Below, piece by piece: positions 42,537-52,320 of a DNA stretch of 64,000 bases; the stretch's first letter is position 1; each line of letters opens with the position of its first letter. Below the pieces are notes generated by a model. It saw only the letters and a program-made list of their open reading frames with translations, ran no database searches and was not told the DNA's origin. The position numbers and the translations under genes are program-made. The DNA comes from Scandinavium sp036409475 (GTDB lineage: Bacteria; Pseudomonadota; Gammaproteobacteria; Enterobacterales; Enterobacteriaceae): NCBI RefSeq assembly GCF_036409475.1, contig NZ_JAYRCK010000013.1, positions 1-64,000 of the forward strand, given 5' to 3'.

Positions 42537-43171
42537 TACTTTTTCTGATCCAACGTGATGGGCTGTTTGGAAATAGATTGCAGCTGCGCGGTCAGGCCAT
42601 CAATGCCTTTGGTACGCAGCAGATCGCTCCACTCATTCTGTTTGGTGGTGATCATGCTGACCCCTTCGGCAATCATGTCAAACGCCTGCCACTTGCCCGT
42701 TTGGGTGTTCTTACGCCACTGGAAATCAAGACGAACCGGTGGGCGACCATTAGGGTCAATGATGGTCACGCGAATCGGTAAAATCGTCGCATCGCCCAGC
42801 GGTTGTTCCGGTGCGATCTGGTAAGTCTGACCATGATACATCGCCAGTGCCTGGCCGTAAGCCTGCTTCAGGTATTCGTGGAACGCCGCAAAATAGGCTT
42901 CACGCTGGGCTGGCGTCGCATCACGGTAGTAGCGGCCCAACACCAAGGCTCCGGCATATTTCACCTGAACATACGGCAGCAATTCCTGGTCCACAACCTG
43001 ACGCAGATAATCCGGGTTAGAACGAATTTTTGGCTGCTCGTTTTTGAGGCGGTCAAAGGTTTTCTGTGCCGCTTCGCCCATCAGTTTATAAGGATTTGAT
43101 TGATCGGCTGCCGTTGCCGCCGTCAGTGGGGCAATCACCAGCATGGCAATCATGAGTACACGTTTAAACAT
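42536..43171 (-). CDS. mlaC: MlaC, periplasmic phospholipid-binding protein
   Basis: Soluble shuttle moving phospholipid between the outer-membrane MlaA-porin complex and inner-membrane MlaFEDB. 211 residues as in E. coli, with signal peptide MFKRVLMIAMLVIAPLTAATAA and the Tol_Tol_Ttg2 fold (ILPIRVTIIDPNGRPPVRLDFQWRKN). The gap to mlaD is 18 bases. Maintains outer-membrane lipid asymmetry. Confidence 0.96.
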   Translation of the reverse strand: MFKRVLMIAMLVIAPLTAATAADQSNPYKLMGEAAQKTFDRLKNEQPKIRSNPDYLRQVVDQELLPYVQVKYAGALVLGRYYRDATPAQREAYFAAFHEYLKQAYGQALAMYHGQTYQIAPEQPLGDATILPIRVTIIDPNGRPPVRLDFQWRKNTQTGKWQAFDMIAEGVSMITTKQNEWSDLLRTKGIDGLTAQLQSISKQPITLDQKK

Positions 43172-43189
43172 GAAGTAAGTCTCCTGAAA

Positions 43190-43741
43190 TTAGTGCGTCG
43201 CTCCAGCCGGCTCGGCTGCATCAGTATGGTCTTCCGCCGGGCTTTGCGCATCGCCTGTCGTCTTAGTGTCGCTACCTTTGCTGTTGTAAAGGAACTGGCC
43301 AATGAGGTCTTCCAGCACCATGGCTGATTTCGTGTCCTGGATAGTGCTACCTTCTTTAAGCATAGACGTCCCCATTTCCGGATCGTCAAAACCGACATTC
43401 AGCGCCAGATACTGCTCACCCAGCAAGCCTGAGGTGCGGATAGCCAGCGAGCTGGTGTCCGGGATCTGGTTGTATTTCTCTTCGATATCCAGCGTCACGC
43501 GAGGCAAGTAGGTTTTTGGATCGAGCGTAATATCGGCCACACGGCCTACGACAACGCCCCCGATACGTACCGGTGAACGCGCTTTCAGACCGCCGATGTT
43601 ATCGAAAGTGGCATACACCTGATAAGTCGGTTCAGTCCGTAGAGAGGTGACGTCTGCCGCTTTCAGGCACACAAACAGCGCCGCCAGAAATGCCACTAAC
43701 AGAAATACGCCTACCCAGATTTCACTTTTTTTCGTTTGCAT
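43190..43741 (-). CDS. mlaD: MlaD, MCE-domain subunit
   Basis: 183 residues as in E. coli. One N-terminal membrane helix (IWVGVFLLVAFLAALFVCL) anchors a periplasmic MCE domain (VYATFDNIGGLKARSPVRIGGVVVGRV) that forms a hexameric ring with a hydrophobic pore binding phospholipid. A polar acidic tail follows. The start MQTKKSEIW at 43741 is the family start; the frame extends 15 bases further. Four bases separate it from mlaE. Confidence 0.96.
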   Translation of the reverse strand: MQTKKSEIWVGVFLLVAFLAALFVCLKAADVTSLRTEPTYQVYATFDNIGGLKARSPVRIGGVVVGRVADITLDPKTYLPRVTLDIEEKYNQIPDTSSLAIRTSGLLGEQYLALNVGFDDPEMGTSMLKEGSTIQDTKSAMVLEDLIGQFLYNSKGSDTKTTGDAQSPAEDHTDAAEPAGATH

Positions 43742-43745
43742 GAAC

Positions 43746-44528
43746 TCAATTCCCAAACATCAGTGCAGTCAGCACAAAATCCAGCCCCAGCACCGCCAGC
43801 GACGAGTGCACCACGGTGCGGGTCGTTGCACGGCTGATCCCGGCGGAAGTGGGGATCGCATCATAACCGTTGAACAACGCAATCCACGTTACGGTAATGG
43901 CGAAGACCACGCTTTTGATCACGCAGTTCACCAGGTCCATTCTCCAGTCCACGGCATTTTGCATCGCCGACCAGAAGAACCCCGCATCAATACCTTTCCA
44001 GCTCACGCCCACCAAAGACCCCCCCCAGATGCCAACGGCAACAAAGATGATAGTCAGCAGCGGTAGCGAAATAACACCGGCCCAAAAACGTGGGGCAATC
44101 ACGCGTCGCAGCGGATCCACCGCCATCATCTCCATGCTGGAGAGCTGTTCGGTGGCGCGCATCAGGCCAATTTCAGCGGTCAGCGCAGACCCTGCGCGCC
44201 CCGCAAACAGCAAAGCCGCAACCACCGGCCCCAGTTCGCGCAGTAGCGACAGCGCTACCAGCATGCCAAGACTGGTTTCTGCGCTATAGGTCGTCAGCAC
44301 CAGATAGCCCTGAAGGCCAAGCACCATACCGATGAACACGCCCGAGACAAGAATGATCAGCATCGACAGCACGCCAACGTTATAGAGCTGACGCACTAAT
44401 AACGGCGCATGCTTGCGAAACTCGGGCTTGCCAACGATGGCGTTGAATAACATCAACCCAGCCCGCCCAAAAGTCCTCAGGGTTTTAATCCCCCGATGAC
44501 CCAGCGAAGCCAGTGCATTTAACAGCAT
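43746..44528 (-). CDS. mlaE: MlaE, permease subunit
   Basis: 260-residue inner-membrane permease as in E. coli. Amphipathic N-terminal helix MLLNALASLGHRGIKTLRTFG is followed by the permease core with LRELGPVVAALLFAGRAGSALTAEIGLMRATEQL, the MlaE family signature and coupling region. The frame runs upstream to 44696 inside mlaF, but 44528 gives the conserved start. Seven bases separate it from the mlaF stop. Confidence 0.96.
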   Translation of the reverse strand: MLLNALASLGHRGIKTLRTFGRAGLMLFNAIVGKPEFRKHAPLLVRQLYNVGVLSMLIILVSGVFIGMVLGLQGYLVLTTYSAETSLGMLVALSLLRELGPVVAALLFAGRAGSALTAEIGLMRATEQLSSMEMMAVDPLRRVIAPRFWAGVISLPLLTIIFVAVGIWGGSLVGVSWKGIDAGFFWSAMQNAVDWRMDLVNCVIKSVVFAITVTWIALFNGYDAIPTSAGISRATTRTVVHSSLAVLGLDFVLTALMFGN

Positions 44529-44535
44529 GAGTAAC

Positions 44536-45348
44536 TTAACTCCCTGTTCCGAGAAGATCGTGACGATACTCGCCCGCCGGATAGCGGAACGGCACCGGGC
44601 CATCGGCGATACCATCGAGGAACTGACGCACGCGCGGATCGCTGTTGTCCTGTAGCGATTGCGCGCTGCCATGAGCGACGATTTTTTTATCGGCAACGAT
44701 ATAGGCGTAATCCGCGATGCTCAGCACTTCCGGCACATCATGAGAAACCACGATGCAAGTAACACCCAGCGCGCTGTTGAGCTCTGAAATCAGTTTGACC
44801 AGCACGCCCATAGTGATAGGGTCCTGGCCGACAAAGGGCTCGTCGAACATGATGAGATCGGGCTCAAGTGCAATCGCACGGGCCAGCGCAGCCCGGCGTG
44901 CCATCCCACCAGACAGCTCAGAGGGCATCAGTTTAGCCGCCCCGCGTAGCCCAACCGCTTCAAGCTTCATCATCACCGTGCTTTTCAGCAACGCCGCAGG
45001 CAGACGCGTGTGCTCGCGCAGCGGATAAGCGACGTTATCGAAAACATTCATATCGGTAAACAACGCGCCAGACTGAAACAGCATGCTCATCCGTTTACGG
45101 ACCGCATACAGACGCGAACGAGACATGTTTGGCACGTCTTCGCCGTCGAAAAGAATTTCACCGCTGTCAGGCGGAATTTGCCCGCCAATGAGACGCAGCA
45201 GTGTTGTTTTGCCGATCCCTGACGGCCCCATGATGGCCGTAATCTTCCCACGCGGCACCGACAGCGAGATGTTGTCGAAGATCGTTCGCGTACCGCGAGT
45301 AAAACTGACACCACGGACATCGACCAAATTATCCGGTTTCTGGTTCAT
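44536..45348 (-). CDS. mlaF: MlaF, ABC transporter ATPase
   Basis: 270 residues (E. coli 269). Walker A GPSGIGKTT at 40-48, signature LSGGMARRAALARA, Walker B LIMFDEPFVGQD and the switch histidine in VSHDVPEVL are all present. It powers phospholipid movement with MlaE, D and B. It is the first gene of the operon; 209 bases separate it from divergent yrbG. Confidence 0.97.
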   Translation of the reverse strand: MNQKPDNLVDVRGVSFTRGTRTIFDNISLSVPRGKITAIMGPSGIGKTTLLRLIGGQIPPDSGEILFDGEDVPNMSRSRLYAVRKRMSMLFQSGALFTDMNVFDNVAYPLREHTRLPAALLKSTVMMKLEAVGLRGAAKLMPSELSGGMARRAALARAIALEPDLIMFDEPFVGQDPITMGVLVKLISELNSALGVTCIVVSHDVPEVLSIADYAYIVADKKIVAHGSAQSLQDNSDPRVRQFLDGIADGPVPFRYPAGEYRHDLLGTGS

Positions 45349-45557
45349 AGATTATCCCTGGAAAAACCTCATCAGGTTAAGCATGGCGTGTTATGGCGCC
45401 AATAACGCATCATTTTTACAGAATCTTACCCGCCGTGGTTAGCGAAAGCAGGCATTTGTTTTACTTTTTCAACGCATAAAGTCAAAATTAAGAATTCGTC
45501 CACGCCTTGTGTGTGGTGCAAACTGGCTGGCGATTATACCTGAAGAAAGGACTTTAG

Positions 45558-46535
45558 ATGCTTTTAGCGACGGCTCTGTTAATAATTGGTTTGCTTCTGG
45601 TGGTCTACAGTGCCGATCGTCTGGTCTTCGCAGCCTCGATACTTTGCCGCAGTATGAACCTTCCGCCGCTGATCATTGGCATGACAGTGGTCAGCGTCGG
45701 CACCTCATTGCCCGAGATCATTGTCTCTGCAAGCGCTTCTTTTCACGGGCAAATCGATCTCGCTATTGGCACAGCTATCGGCTCGAATATCATTAACATT
45801 CTGCTGATCCTGGGCCTGGCGGCGCTGCTTCACTCATTTACCGTCCATTCCGATATCCTGCGCCGCGAATTGCCGCTAATGTTAGTCGTAAGTCTTTTCG
45901 CAGGTTTTGTGCTGTATGATGGGCGGCTAACCAGAATGGATGGCTGCTTCCTGTTTGCCCTGGCCGCCTTGTGGTTGTTTTATATCGTGAAGATCGCCCG
46001 GCTCGCCGAGCGACAAGGCAACGACAGCCTGACGCGAGAACAGCTTGCCGAGCTGCCGCGAGAAGGCTCTTTGCCCGTCGCCTGTCTGTGGCTTGGTGTG
46101 GCGCTGATTATCATGCCGATGGCGACCCGCATGGTGGTGGATAACGCAACCGTGCTGGCGAACTATTTTGCGATGAGCGAACTGACCATCGGCCTGACCG
46201 TTATTGCCATCGGCACCAGCCTGCCGGAGCTTGCGACGGCGATTGCCGGCGCACGGAAAGGAGAAGACGATATCGCTATTGGCAATATCATCGGCTCCAA
46301 CATTTTTAATATCGCTATCGTGATGGGCATTCCGGCGTTGATTGCGCCAGGGGAGTTCAACCCACTGGCGTTTAGCCGTGATTACGGTGTGATGGTGCTG
46401 GTCAGCGTGATTTTTGCCCTGCTGTGCTGGCGTCGAAAACCGCAAATTGGTAAAGGCGCAGGCGCGTTGTTGACGGGCTGCTTTATCGTTTGGCTGGCGT
46501 TCCTCTGGTGGGGCACGCCGTTTTTCGCAGAGTGA
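45558..46535 (+). CDS. yrbG: YrbG, Ca2+/Na+:H+ antiporter-family protein
   Basis: 325-residue inner-membrane protein (E. coli 325) of the cation/Ca2+ exchanger superfamily. The two inverted alpha repeats are clear: GMTVVSVGTSLPEIIVSASASF with GTAIGSNIINILLILGLAAL, and GLTVIAIGTSLPELATAIAGARKG with GNIIGSNIFNIAIVMG. Physiological substrate in enterobacteria is unproven. It is first in the run yrbG-kdsD-kdsC-lptC-lptA-lptB, 14 bases before kdsD. Confidence 0.95.
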   Translation: MLLATALLIIGLLLVVYSADRLVFAASILCRSMNLPPLIIGMTVVSVGTSLPEIIVSASASFHGQIDLAIGTAIGSNIINILLILGLAALLHSFTVHSDILRRELPLMLVVSLFAGFVLYDGRLTRMDGCFLFALAALWLFYIVKIARLAERQGNDSLTREQLAELPREGSLPVACLWLGVALIIMPMATRMVVDNATVLANYFAMSELTIGLTVIAIGTSLPELATAIAGARKGEDDIAIGNIIGSNIFNIAIVMGIPALIAPGEFNPLAFSRDYGVMVLVSVIFALLCWRRKPQIGKGAGALLTGCFIVWLAFLWWGTPFFAE

Positions 46536-46549
46536 ATCGGGATAACATT

Positions 46550-47536
46550 ATGTCGCAAATAGATTTGCAACCGGATTTTGACTTTCAGCAGGCAGGCCTT
46601 GAGGTGCTGGAGATTGAACGTGAAGGTCTGGCTCAGCTCGATCAATACATTAATCAGGACTTCGCCCGCGCCTGCGAGAAAATAGCCGACTGCGGCGGCA
46701 AAGTGGTGGTGATGGGCATGGGCAAATCCGGGCACATTGGCCGCAAGATGGCTGCTACGTTTGCCAGCACCGGCACTTCCTCTTTCTTTGTGCATCCTGG
46801 TGAAGCCGCACATGGCGATCTGGGGATGGTCACGCCGCAGGATGTGGTCATTGCCTTATCCAACTCGGGCGAATCTAACGAAATTCTGGCGCTCATTCCT
46901 GTGCTCAAACGTCTTCATGTGCCGCTTATCTGCATGACCAGCCGCCCTGAGAGCAGCATGGCGAAAGCCGCCGATATTCATCTTTGTGTCAGCGTCCCCA
47001 AAGAAGCCTGTCCGCTCGGGCTTGCCCCAACGTCCAGCACCACGGCGGTGTTGGTGATGGGCGATGCGCTTGCCGTTGCTTTACTGAAAGCCCGCGGTTT
47101 TACGGCTGAAGACTTCGCGCTTTCACATCCCGGCGGCGCACTGGGGCGCAAATTGCTTTTACGCGTCAATGACATCATGCACACTGGTGACGAAATTCCT
47201 CAGGTCAGCAAAGACGCCTCCCTGCGCGATGCGCTGCTGGAGATCACGCGCAAAAATCTGGGCATGACCGTTATCTGCGACGACCAGATGCAAATCGAAG
47301 GTATTTTCACCGATGGCGACCTGCGTCGGGTATTCGATATGGGCGTTGATGTGCGCGATCTCAGTATTGCCGATGTCATGACTCACGGTGGCGTTCGTGT
47401 CCGTCCGGGCATTCTGGCGGTGGATGCCCTGAACCTGATGCAGTCCCGTCATATCACCTGCGTGATGGTTGCTGATGGCGACCATCTGCTGGGTGTGTTA
47501 CATATGCATGATCTGCTGCGCGCTGGCGTAGTGTAA
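46550..47536 (+). CDS. kdsD: D-arabinose-5-phosphate isomerase
   Basis: Converts ribulose-5-phosphate to arabinose-5-phosphate, the first step to KDO. 328 residues as in E. coli. SIS domain with GKVVVMGMGKSGHIGRKMAATFASTGT and ALSNSGESNE, the LSHPGGALGRKLL catalytic His segment, and two CBS domains (about 210-328). ATG at 46550 chosen; the frame extends back into yrbG. Confidence 0.97.
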   Translation: MSQIDLQPDFDFQQAGLEVLEIEREGLAQLDQYINQDFARACEKIADCGGKVVVMGMGKSGHIGRKMAATFASTGTSSFFVHPGEAAHGDLGMVTPQDVVIALSNSGESNEILALIPVLKRLHVPLICMTSRPESSMAKAADIHLCVSVPKEACPLGLAPTSSTTAVLVMGDALAVALLKARGFTAEDFALSHPGGALGRKLLLRVNDIMHTGDEIPQVSKDASLRDALLEITRKNLGMTVICDDQMQIEGIFTDGDLRRVFDMGVDVRDLSIADVMTHGGVRVRPGILAVDALNLMQSRHITCVMVADGDHLLGVLHMHDLLRAGVV

Positions 47537-47550
47537 GTAAGGAAAAAACA

Positions 47551-48117
47551 ATGAGTAATGCTGGCGCGTCGGTAACGACCTGCTATGGACCGGTCAGTAC
47601 GCAGGTTATCGAGCGGGCGGAGAAAATCCGTCTGCTGATCCTTGATGTCGATGGCGTCCTGTCTGACGGTTTGATTTATATGGGCAACAACGGTGAAGAG
47701 CTGAAAGCCTTTAACGTTCGCGATGGCTACGGGATCCGTTGTGCGCTGACTTCAGGCATAGAAGTTGCAATCATCACCGGGCGAAAAGCTAAACTGGTAG
47801 AAGACCGCTGCAAAACGCTGGGCATTACCCATCTGTGGCAAGGGCAGTCGGATAAGCTTATTGCTTACCGTGAGCTCCTGAAGACGTTATCTTTGCGCCC
47901 GGATGAAGTGGCTTATGTCGGTGACGATCTGATTGACTGGCCAGTGATGGCTGACGTTGGCCTGAGTGTCGCCGTTGCAGATGCCCATCCGCTGTTGCCG
48001 CCACGCGCGGATTACGTGACCCGCATTGATGGCGGACGTGGCGCGGTTCGTGAAGTCTGCGACCTGCTGCTGCTGGCTCAGGGCAAACTGGATGAAGCCA
48101 AAGGGCAATCAATATGA
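47551..48117 (+). CDS. kdsC: KDO-8-phosphate phosphatase
   Basis: HAD-family phosphatase releasing KDO. 188 residues as in E. coli. The nucleophile pair Asp32/Asp34 is in ILDVDGVLSDG, followed by ITGRKAKLVEDRC and the metal-binding GDDLIDWPVM. Overlaps lptC by four bases (ATGA). Confidence 0.97.
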   Translation: MSNAGASVTTCYGPVSTQVIERAEKIRLLILDVDGVLSDGLIYMGNNGEELKAFNVRDGYGIRCALTSGIEVAIITGRKAKLVEDRCKTLGITHLWQGQSDKLIAYRELLKTLSLRPDEVAYVGDDLIDWPVMADVGLSVAVADAHPLLPPRADYVTRIDGGRGAVREVCDLLLLAQGKLDEAKGQSI

Positions 48118-48677
48118 GTAAAACCAGACGTTGGGTTATCATTCTGCTTTCACTGCTGGCGCTGGTGCTGATTGGCTTTAACCTGGTCGATAAAGACGAC
48201 ACCACGCAGGCCGTGGTCAGCAATAACGATCCGACGTACAAAAGTGAACACACAGATACGGTGGTTTACAGCCCTGAAGGTGCGCTGAACTACCGGTTAA
48301 TCGCAGAGCATGTCGAGTATTTTTCCGATCAGGCCATTTCCTGGTTCACTCAACCGTTTTTAACCACTTTTGACGTCAATAAAGTGCCGACATGGTCTAT
48401 CAGGGCCGATAAGGCCAAACTGACGAATGACCGTATGCTGTATCTTTACGGACACGTTGAGATCAACGCGTTGACGCCGGACTCTCAACTTCGCAAAGTC
48501 ACGACGGACAATGCCATTGTGAATCTGGTCACCCAGGATGTGAGTTCAGACGATCTGGTGACGTTGTACGGGACAACATTTAATTCCAGCGGCCTTAAAA
48601 TGCGCGGCAACTTACGCAGCAAAAACGCCGAGCTGATTGAAAAGGTGAGAACCTCTTATGAAATTCAAAACAAATAA
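48114..48677 (+). CDS. lptC: LptC, LPS export bitopic membrane protein
   Basis: 187 residues (E. coli 191). One N-terminal membrane helix (WVIILLSLLALVLIGFNLV) and a periplasmic beta-jellyroll that takes LPS from LptB2FG and passes it to LptA. Conserved TTDNAIVNLVTQDVSSDDLVTLYG is the C-terminal jellyroll that docks LptA. Its end overlaps the lptA start by 20 bases. Confidence 0.96.
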   Translation: MSKTRRWVIILLSLLALVLIGFNLVDKDDTTQAVVSNNDPTYKSEHTDTVVYSPEGALNYRLIAEHVEYFSDQAISWFTQPFLTTFDVNKVPTWSIRADKAKLTNDRMLYLYGHVEINALTPDSQLRKVTTDNAIVNLVTQDVSSDDLVTLYGTTFNSSGLKMRGNLRSKNAELIEKVRTSYEIQNK

Positions 48678-49215
48678 ATTCAGCCTCAAGCTTGCTCTTG
48701 CCAGCGCTTTGCTGGCCGCCAGTCTGCCAGCGCTGGCGTTGACGGGCGATACCGATCAGCCGATTCACATTGAGTCCGATCAGCAATCCCTCGACATGCA
48801 GGGCAACGTGGCCACATTTACCGGCAACGTTATCGTGACGCAGGGCAGTATCAAGATTAATGCCGATAAGGTTGTGGTGACTCGTCCTGCGGGCGAAAAA
48901 GGCAAAGAGACGATTGATGGCTACGGTAATCCAGCCACCTTCTATCAGATGCAGGACAGCGGAAAGCCAGTTAAAGGCCACGCTTCTAAAATGCATTACG
49001 AGGTTGCCAGCGATCTGGTCGTCCTGACCGGTAAGGCTTATCTGGAACAGCTCGACAGCAATATCACCGGTGACAAAATTACCTATCTGGTGAAAGAGCA
49101 GAAAATGCAGGCGTTTAGCGAAAAAGGTAAGCGCGTAACAACCGTTCTGGTACCGTCGCAGCTGCAGGATAAGAGCGGCGCCAACAAACCGGCTGAGCAA
49201 AAGAAGAGTAACTAA
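48658..49215 (+). CDS. lptA: LptA, periplasmic LPS bridge protein
   Basis: 185 residues as in E. coli. Signal peptide ending LPALA, then the OstA jellyroll (DQPIHIESDQQSLDMQGNVATFTGNV) that stacks to bridge LptC and LptD across the periplasm. The Lys-rich tail ends AEQKKSN. E. coli has a sigma-E promoter within kdsC/lptC for lptAB; I did not confirm one here. Confidence 0.97.
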   Translation: MKFKTNKFSLKLALASALLAASLPALALTGDTDQPIHIESDQQSLDMQGNVATFTGNVIVTQGSIKINADKVVVTRPAGEKGKETIDGYGNPATFYQMQDSGKPVKGHASKMHYEVASDLVVLTGKAYLEQLDSNITGDKITYLVKEQKMQAFSEKGKRVTTVLVPSQLQDKSGANKPAEQKKSN

Positions 49216-49221
49216 TACGTT

Positions 49222-49947
49222 ATGGCAACATTAACTGCGAAGAATCTTGCGAAAGCCTATAAGGGACGTCGGGTGGTTGAAGACGTCAGCCTGACGGTCA
49301 ATTCGGGTGAAATCGTTGGCCTGTTGGGGCCAAACGGTGCAGGTAAAACCACCACCTTCTACATGGTGGTCGGCATTGTGTCCCGCGATGCTGGCAACAT
49401 CATTATTGATGATGAAGACATCAGCCTGCTGCCACTGCATGCACGTGCACGCCGGGGTATCGGCTACCTGCCGCAGGAAGCCTCTATTTTCCGCCGTCTG
49501 AGCGTGTTCGACAACCTGATGGCAGTATTGCAAATCCGTGATGACCTCACCAATGAGCAACGCGTTGATCGTGCCAACGAGCTGATGGAAGAGTTTCACA
49601 TCGAACATCTGCGTGACAGCCTCGGTCAGGCGCTGTCCGGGGGCGAGCGCCGCCGTGTCGAAATTGCCCGTGCGCTTGCGGCAAATCCGAAATTTATCCT
49701 GCTCGATGAACCGTTTGCCGGTGTTGACCCTATATCGGTCATCGACATCAAACGCATCATTGAGCATCTGCGCGACAGCGGTCTTGGTGTGCTCATCACC
49801 GACCACAACGTTCGTGAAACGTTAGCGGTTTGTGAACGTGCTTACATCGTAAGCCAGGGGCATCTGATTGCCCACGGCACGCCAGAACAAATCCTTCAAG
49901 ACGAACATGTTAAGCGTGTGTATCTTGGGGAAGACTTCAGACTCTGA
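49222..49947 (+). CDS. lptB: LptB, LPS export ABC ATPase
   Basis: 241 residues as in E. coli. Walker A GPNGAGKTT at 36-44, signature LSGGERRRVEIARAL, Walker B FILLDEPFAGVDP and switch His in ITDHNVRETLAV. Powers LPS extraction with LptF and LptG, which are encoded elsewhere. 47 bases before rpoN. Confidence 0.98.
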   Translation: MATLTAKNLAKAYKGRRVVEDVSLTVNSGEIVGLLGPNGAGKTTTFYMVVGIVSRDAGNIIIDDEDISLLPLHARARRGIGYLPQEASIFRRLSVFDNLMAVLQIRDDLTNEQRVDRANELMEEFHIEHLRDSLGQALSGGERRRVEIARALAANPKFILLDEPFAGVDPISVIDIKRIIEHLRDSGLGVLITDHNVRETLAVCERAYIVSQGHLIAHGTPEQILQDEHVKRVYLGEDFRL

Positions 49948-49994
49948 TAGGGTAGTGACTACAGACATTCTGGTCGGAGATATTTGCCCTGATT

Positions 49995-51428
49995 ATGAAG
50001 CAAGGTTTGCAATTAAGGCTCAGTCAACAGCTCGCCATGACGCCGCAACTGCAACAGGCTATTCGCTTGTTGCAGCTTTCTACGCTCGAGCTGCAACAGG
50101 AACTTCAGCAAGCGCTGGAGAGTAATCCCCTGCTTGAGCAAACCGATCTTCACGAAGAAGTTGATTCGCAAGAAGAAACTGACAACGAAGCCTTCGACAC
50201 CGTCGATGCACTCGAACAAAAAGAGATGCCGGACGAGCTGCCGCTCGATGCCAGTTGGGACGAAATCTACACCGCGGGAACCCCTTCCGGCACCGGTACT
50301 GATTATCAGGATGACGAATTACCTGTCTATCAGGGTGAAACCACTCAATCGCTTCAGGACTATCTGATGTGGCAAGTGGAGCTGACCCCCTTTTCCGACA
50401 CCGATCGCGCCATCGCGACCTCTATCGTTAATGCCGTTGATGACACGGGTTATCTCACGGCCACCGTCGAAGAGATCCTCGAAAGCATCGGCAATGAAGA
50501 GCTCGATCTGGATGAAGTGGAAGCGGTGCTCAAGCGCATTCAGCGCTTCGATCCTGTCGGCGTCGCCGCGAAAGATTTACGCGATTGCCTGTTGATCCAG
50601 CTTTCTCAGTTTGCCAAAGAGACGCCGTGGCTTGAAGAAGCCCGAAAGATCATTAGCGATCACCTCGATCTGCTGGCGAACCACGATTTTCGTTCTCTTA
50701 TGCGCGTCACACGTCTCAAAGAAGACGTGCTGAAAGAAGCCGTCACGCTAATACAATCGCTGGATCCGCGCCCGGGTCAGTCTATTCAGACCGGCGAGCC
50801 GGAGTATGTCATCCCTGATGTGCTGGTCCGTAAAATCAGCGGCCGCTGGACTGTCGAGCTCAATTCTGACAGCATTCCGCGCCTGCAAATTAATCAGCAC
50901 TATGCCGGGATGTGCAATACCGCTAAAAACGAGGCTGACAACCAATTCATTCGCAGTAATTTGCAGGAAGCCAAATGGCTCATTAAAAGCCTGGAAAGCC
51001 GCAATGACACGCTGCTGCGGGTGAGTCGTTGCATCGTTGAACAACAGCAGACGTTTTTCGAGCAAGGCGAAGAGTTCATGAAACCCATGGTGCTGGCGGA
51101 TATCGCCCAGGCGGTGGAAATGCATGAATCCACGATTTCGCGCGTGACAACGCAAAAGTATCTTCACAGCCCACGAGGCATTTTTGAGCTTAAGTATTTC
51201 TTCTCCAGCCATGTGAATACCGAAGGCGGCGGCGAAGCCTCGTCCACGGCCATTCGAGCGTTGGTGAAGAAGTTAATTGCCGCGGAAAATCCCGCGAAAC
51301 CACTGAGTGACAGTAAGCTGACCTCCATGCTGTCCGAACAGGGCATCATGGTGGCACGCCGCACCGTTGCAAAGTACCGAGAGTCTTTATCCATTCCGCC
51401 GTCCAACCAGCGTAAACAGCTGGTCTGA
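49995..51428 (+). CDS. rpoN: RNA polymerase sigma-54 factor
   Basis: 477 residues as in E. coli. Region I (MKQGLQLRLSQQLAMTPQLQQAIRLLQLSTLELQQELQQALESNPLLE) is Gln/Leu-rich and binds activators. An acidic region II follows, then the core-binding region III, the HTH, and the RpoN box VARRTVAKYRE near the end, which reads the -24 element. Drives nitrogen and stress genes; heads the hpf-ptsN-rapZ-npr cluster. Confidence 0.98.
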   Translation: MKQGLQLRLSQQLAMTPQLQQAIRLLQLSTLELQQELQQALESNPLLEQTDLHEEVDSQEETDNEAFDTVDALEQKEMPDELPLDASWDEIYTAGTPSGTGTDYQDDELPVYQGETTQSLQDYLMWQVELTPFSDTDRAIATSIVNAVDDTGYLTATVEEILESIGNEELDLDEVEAVLKRIQRFDPVGVAAKDLRDCLLIQLSQFAKETPWLEEARKIISDHLDLLANHDFRSLMRVTRLKEDVLKEAVTLIQSLDPRPGQSIQTGEPEYVIPDVLVRKISGRWTVELNSDSIPRLQINQHYAGMCNTAKNEADNQFIRSNLQEAKWLIKSLESRNDTLLRVSRCIVEQQQTFFEQGEEFMKPMVLADIAQAVEMHESTISRVTTQKYLHSPRGIFELKYFFSSHVNTEGGGEASSTAIRALVKKLIAAENPAKPLSDSKLTSMLSEQGIMVARRTVAKYRESLSIPPSNQRKQLV

Positions 51429-51450
51429 CACAACCGATAAGGAAGACACT

Positions 51451-51738
51451 ATGCAGCTCAATATCACAGGACACAACGTCGAAATCACTGACGCTCTGCG
51501 CGAGTTTGTGAATGCAAAATTTGCGAAGCTTGAGCAGTTTTTCGAACGGATCAATCAGGTCTATATTGTGTTAAAAGTGGAAAAAGTGACTCATATCTCG
51601 GACGCCACCCTGCATGTGAACGGGGGCGAAATTCATGCCAGTGCGGAAGGGCAGGATATGTATGCCGCCATCGACGGTCTGATTGATAAGCTGGCACGCC
51701 AGCTGACCAAACATAAAGATAAACTGAAACAACACTAA
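51451..51738 (+). CDS. hpf: Hibernation promoting factor Hpf
   Basis: 95-residue short Hpf, as in E. coli, which promotes formation of 100S ribosome dimers in stationary phase with Rmf. MQLNITGHNVEITDALREFVNAKFAKLEQFF and the basic LARQLTKHKDKLKQH end are typical. GGAAG before ATG 51451; the frame to 51367 lies inside rpoN. Confidence 0.97.
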   Translation: MQLNITGHNVEITDALREFVNAKFAKLEQFFERINQVYIVLKVEKVTHISDATLHVNGGEIHASAEGQDMYAAIDGLIDKLARQLTKHKDKLKQH

Positions 51739-51795
51739 TTGTCCGGGCGTACGCCTGTCCCGGTCCTTCGGGTCAGGCGGTACGCAGGTGAAATT

Positions 51796-52287
51796 ATGAT
51801 GAACAACGATTCGGCTCTGCAACTGAGCAATGTCCTTAACCAGGAATGTACCCGCAGTGCAGTTCACTGCCAAAGTAAGAAGCGCGCGCTGGAAATTATC
51901 AGTGAACTGGCCGCAAAACAGCTGAATTTACCGCCGCAGGTGGTATTCGAAGCGATCCTGACCCGTGAAAAAATGGGCAGTACAGGCATTGGTAACGGTA
52001 TCGCCATTCCTCACGGTAAGCTGGAAGAGGATACGCTCCGCGCTGTCGGCGTGTTCGTGCAACTTGAAACGCCTATCGCCTTTGATGCGATTGATAATCA
52101 GCCGGTCGATCTGCTGTTTGCCCTGCTGGTGCCAGCCGATCAAACCAAAACCCATTTGCATACTCTCTCGCTGGTGGCAAAACGCCTGGCGGATAAGACT
52201 ATCTGCCGTCGCCTGCGCAGCGCGCAAAGCGATCAGGAACTGTATGAAATTATCACTGGCGAAGAGGTCAGTGATGATGATGCCTAA
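51796..52287 (+). CDS. ptsN: PtsN, nitrogen PTS EIIA component
   Basis: 163 residues as in E. coli. The phosphorylated His73 is in GIAIPHGKLEEDT. Regulates potassium transport (TrkA, KdpD) according to its phosphorylation by Npr. The second Met (51799) is also possible; AGGTG precedes both. Confidence 0.97.
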   Translation: MMNNDSALQLSNVLNQECTRSAVHCQSKKRALEIISELAAKQLNLPPQVVFEAILTREKMGSTGIGNGIAIPHGKLEEDTLRAVGVFVQLETPIAFDAIDNQPVDLLFALLVPADQTKTHLHTLSLVAKRLADKTICRRLRSAQSDQELYEIITGEEVSDDDA

Positions 52288-52320
52288 CGGGAGCGTGGTT
52301 GTCGTAAGGAGAAACGGCTG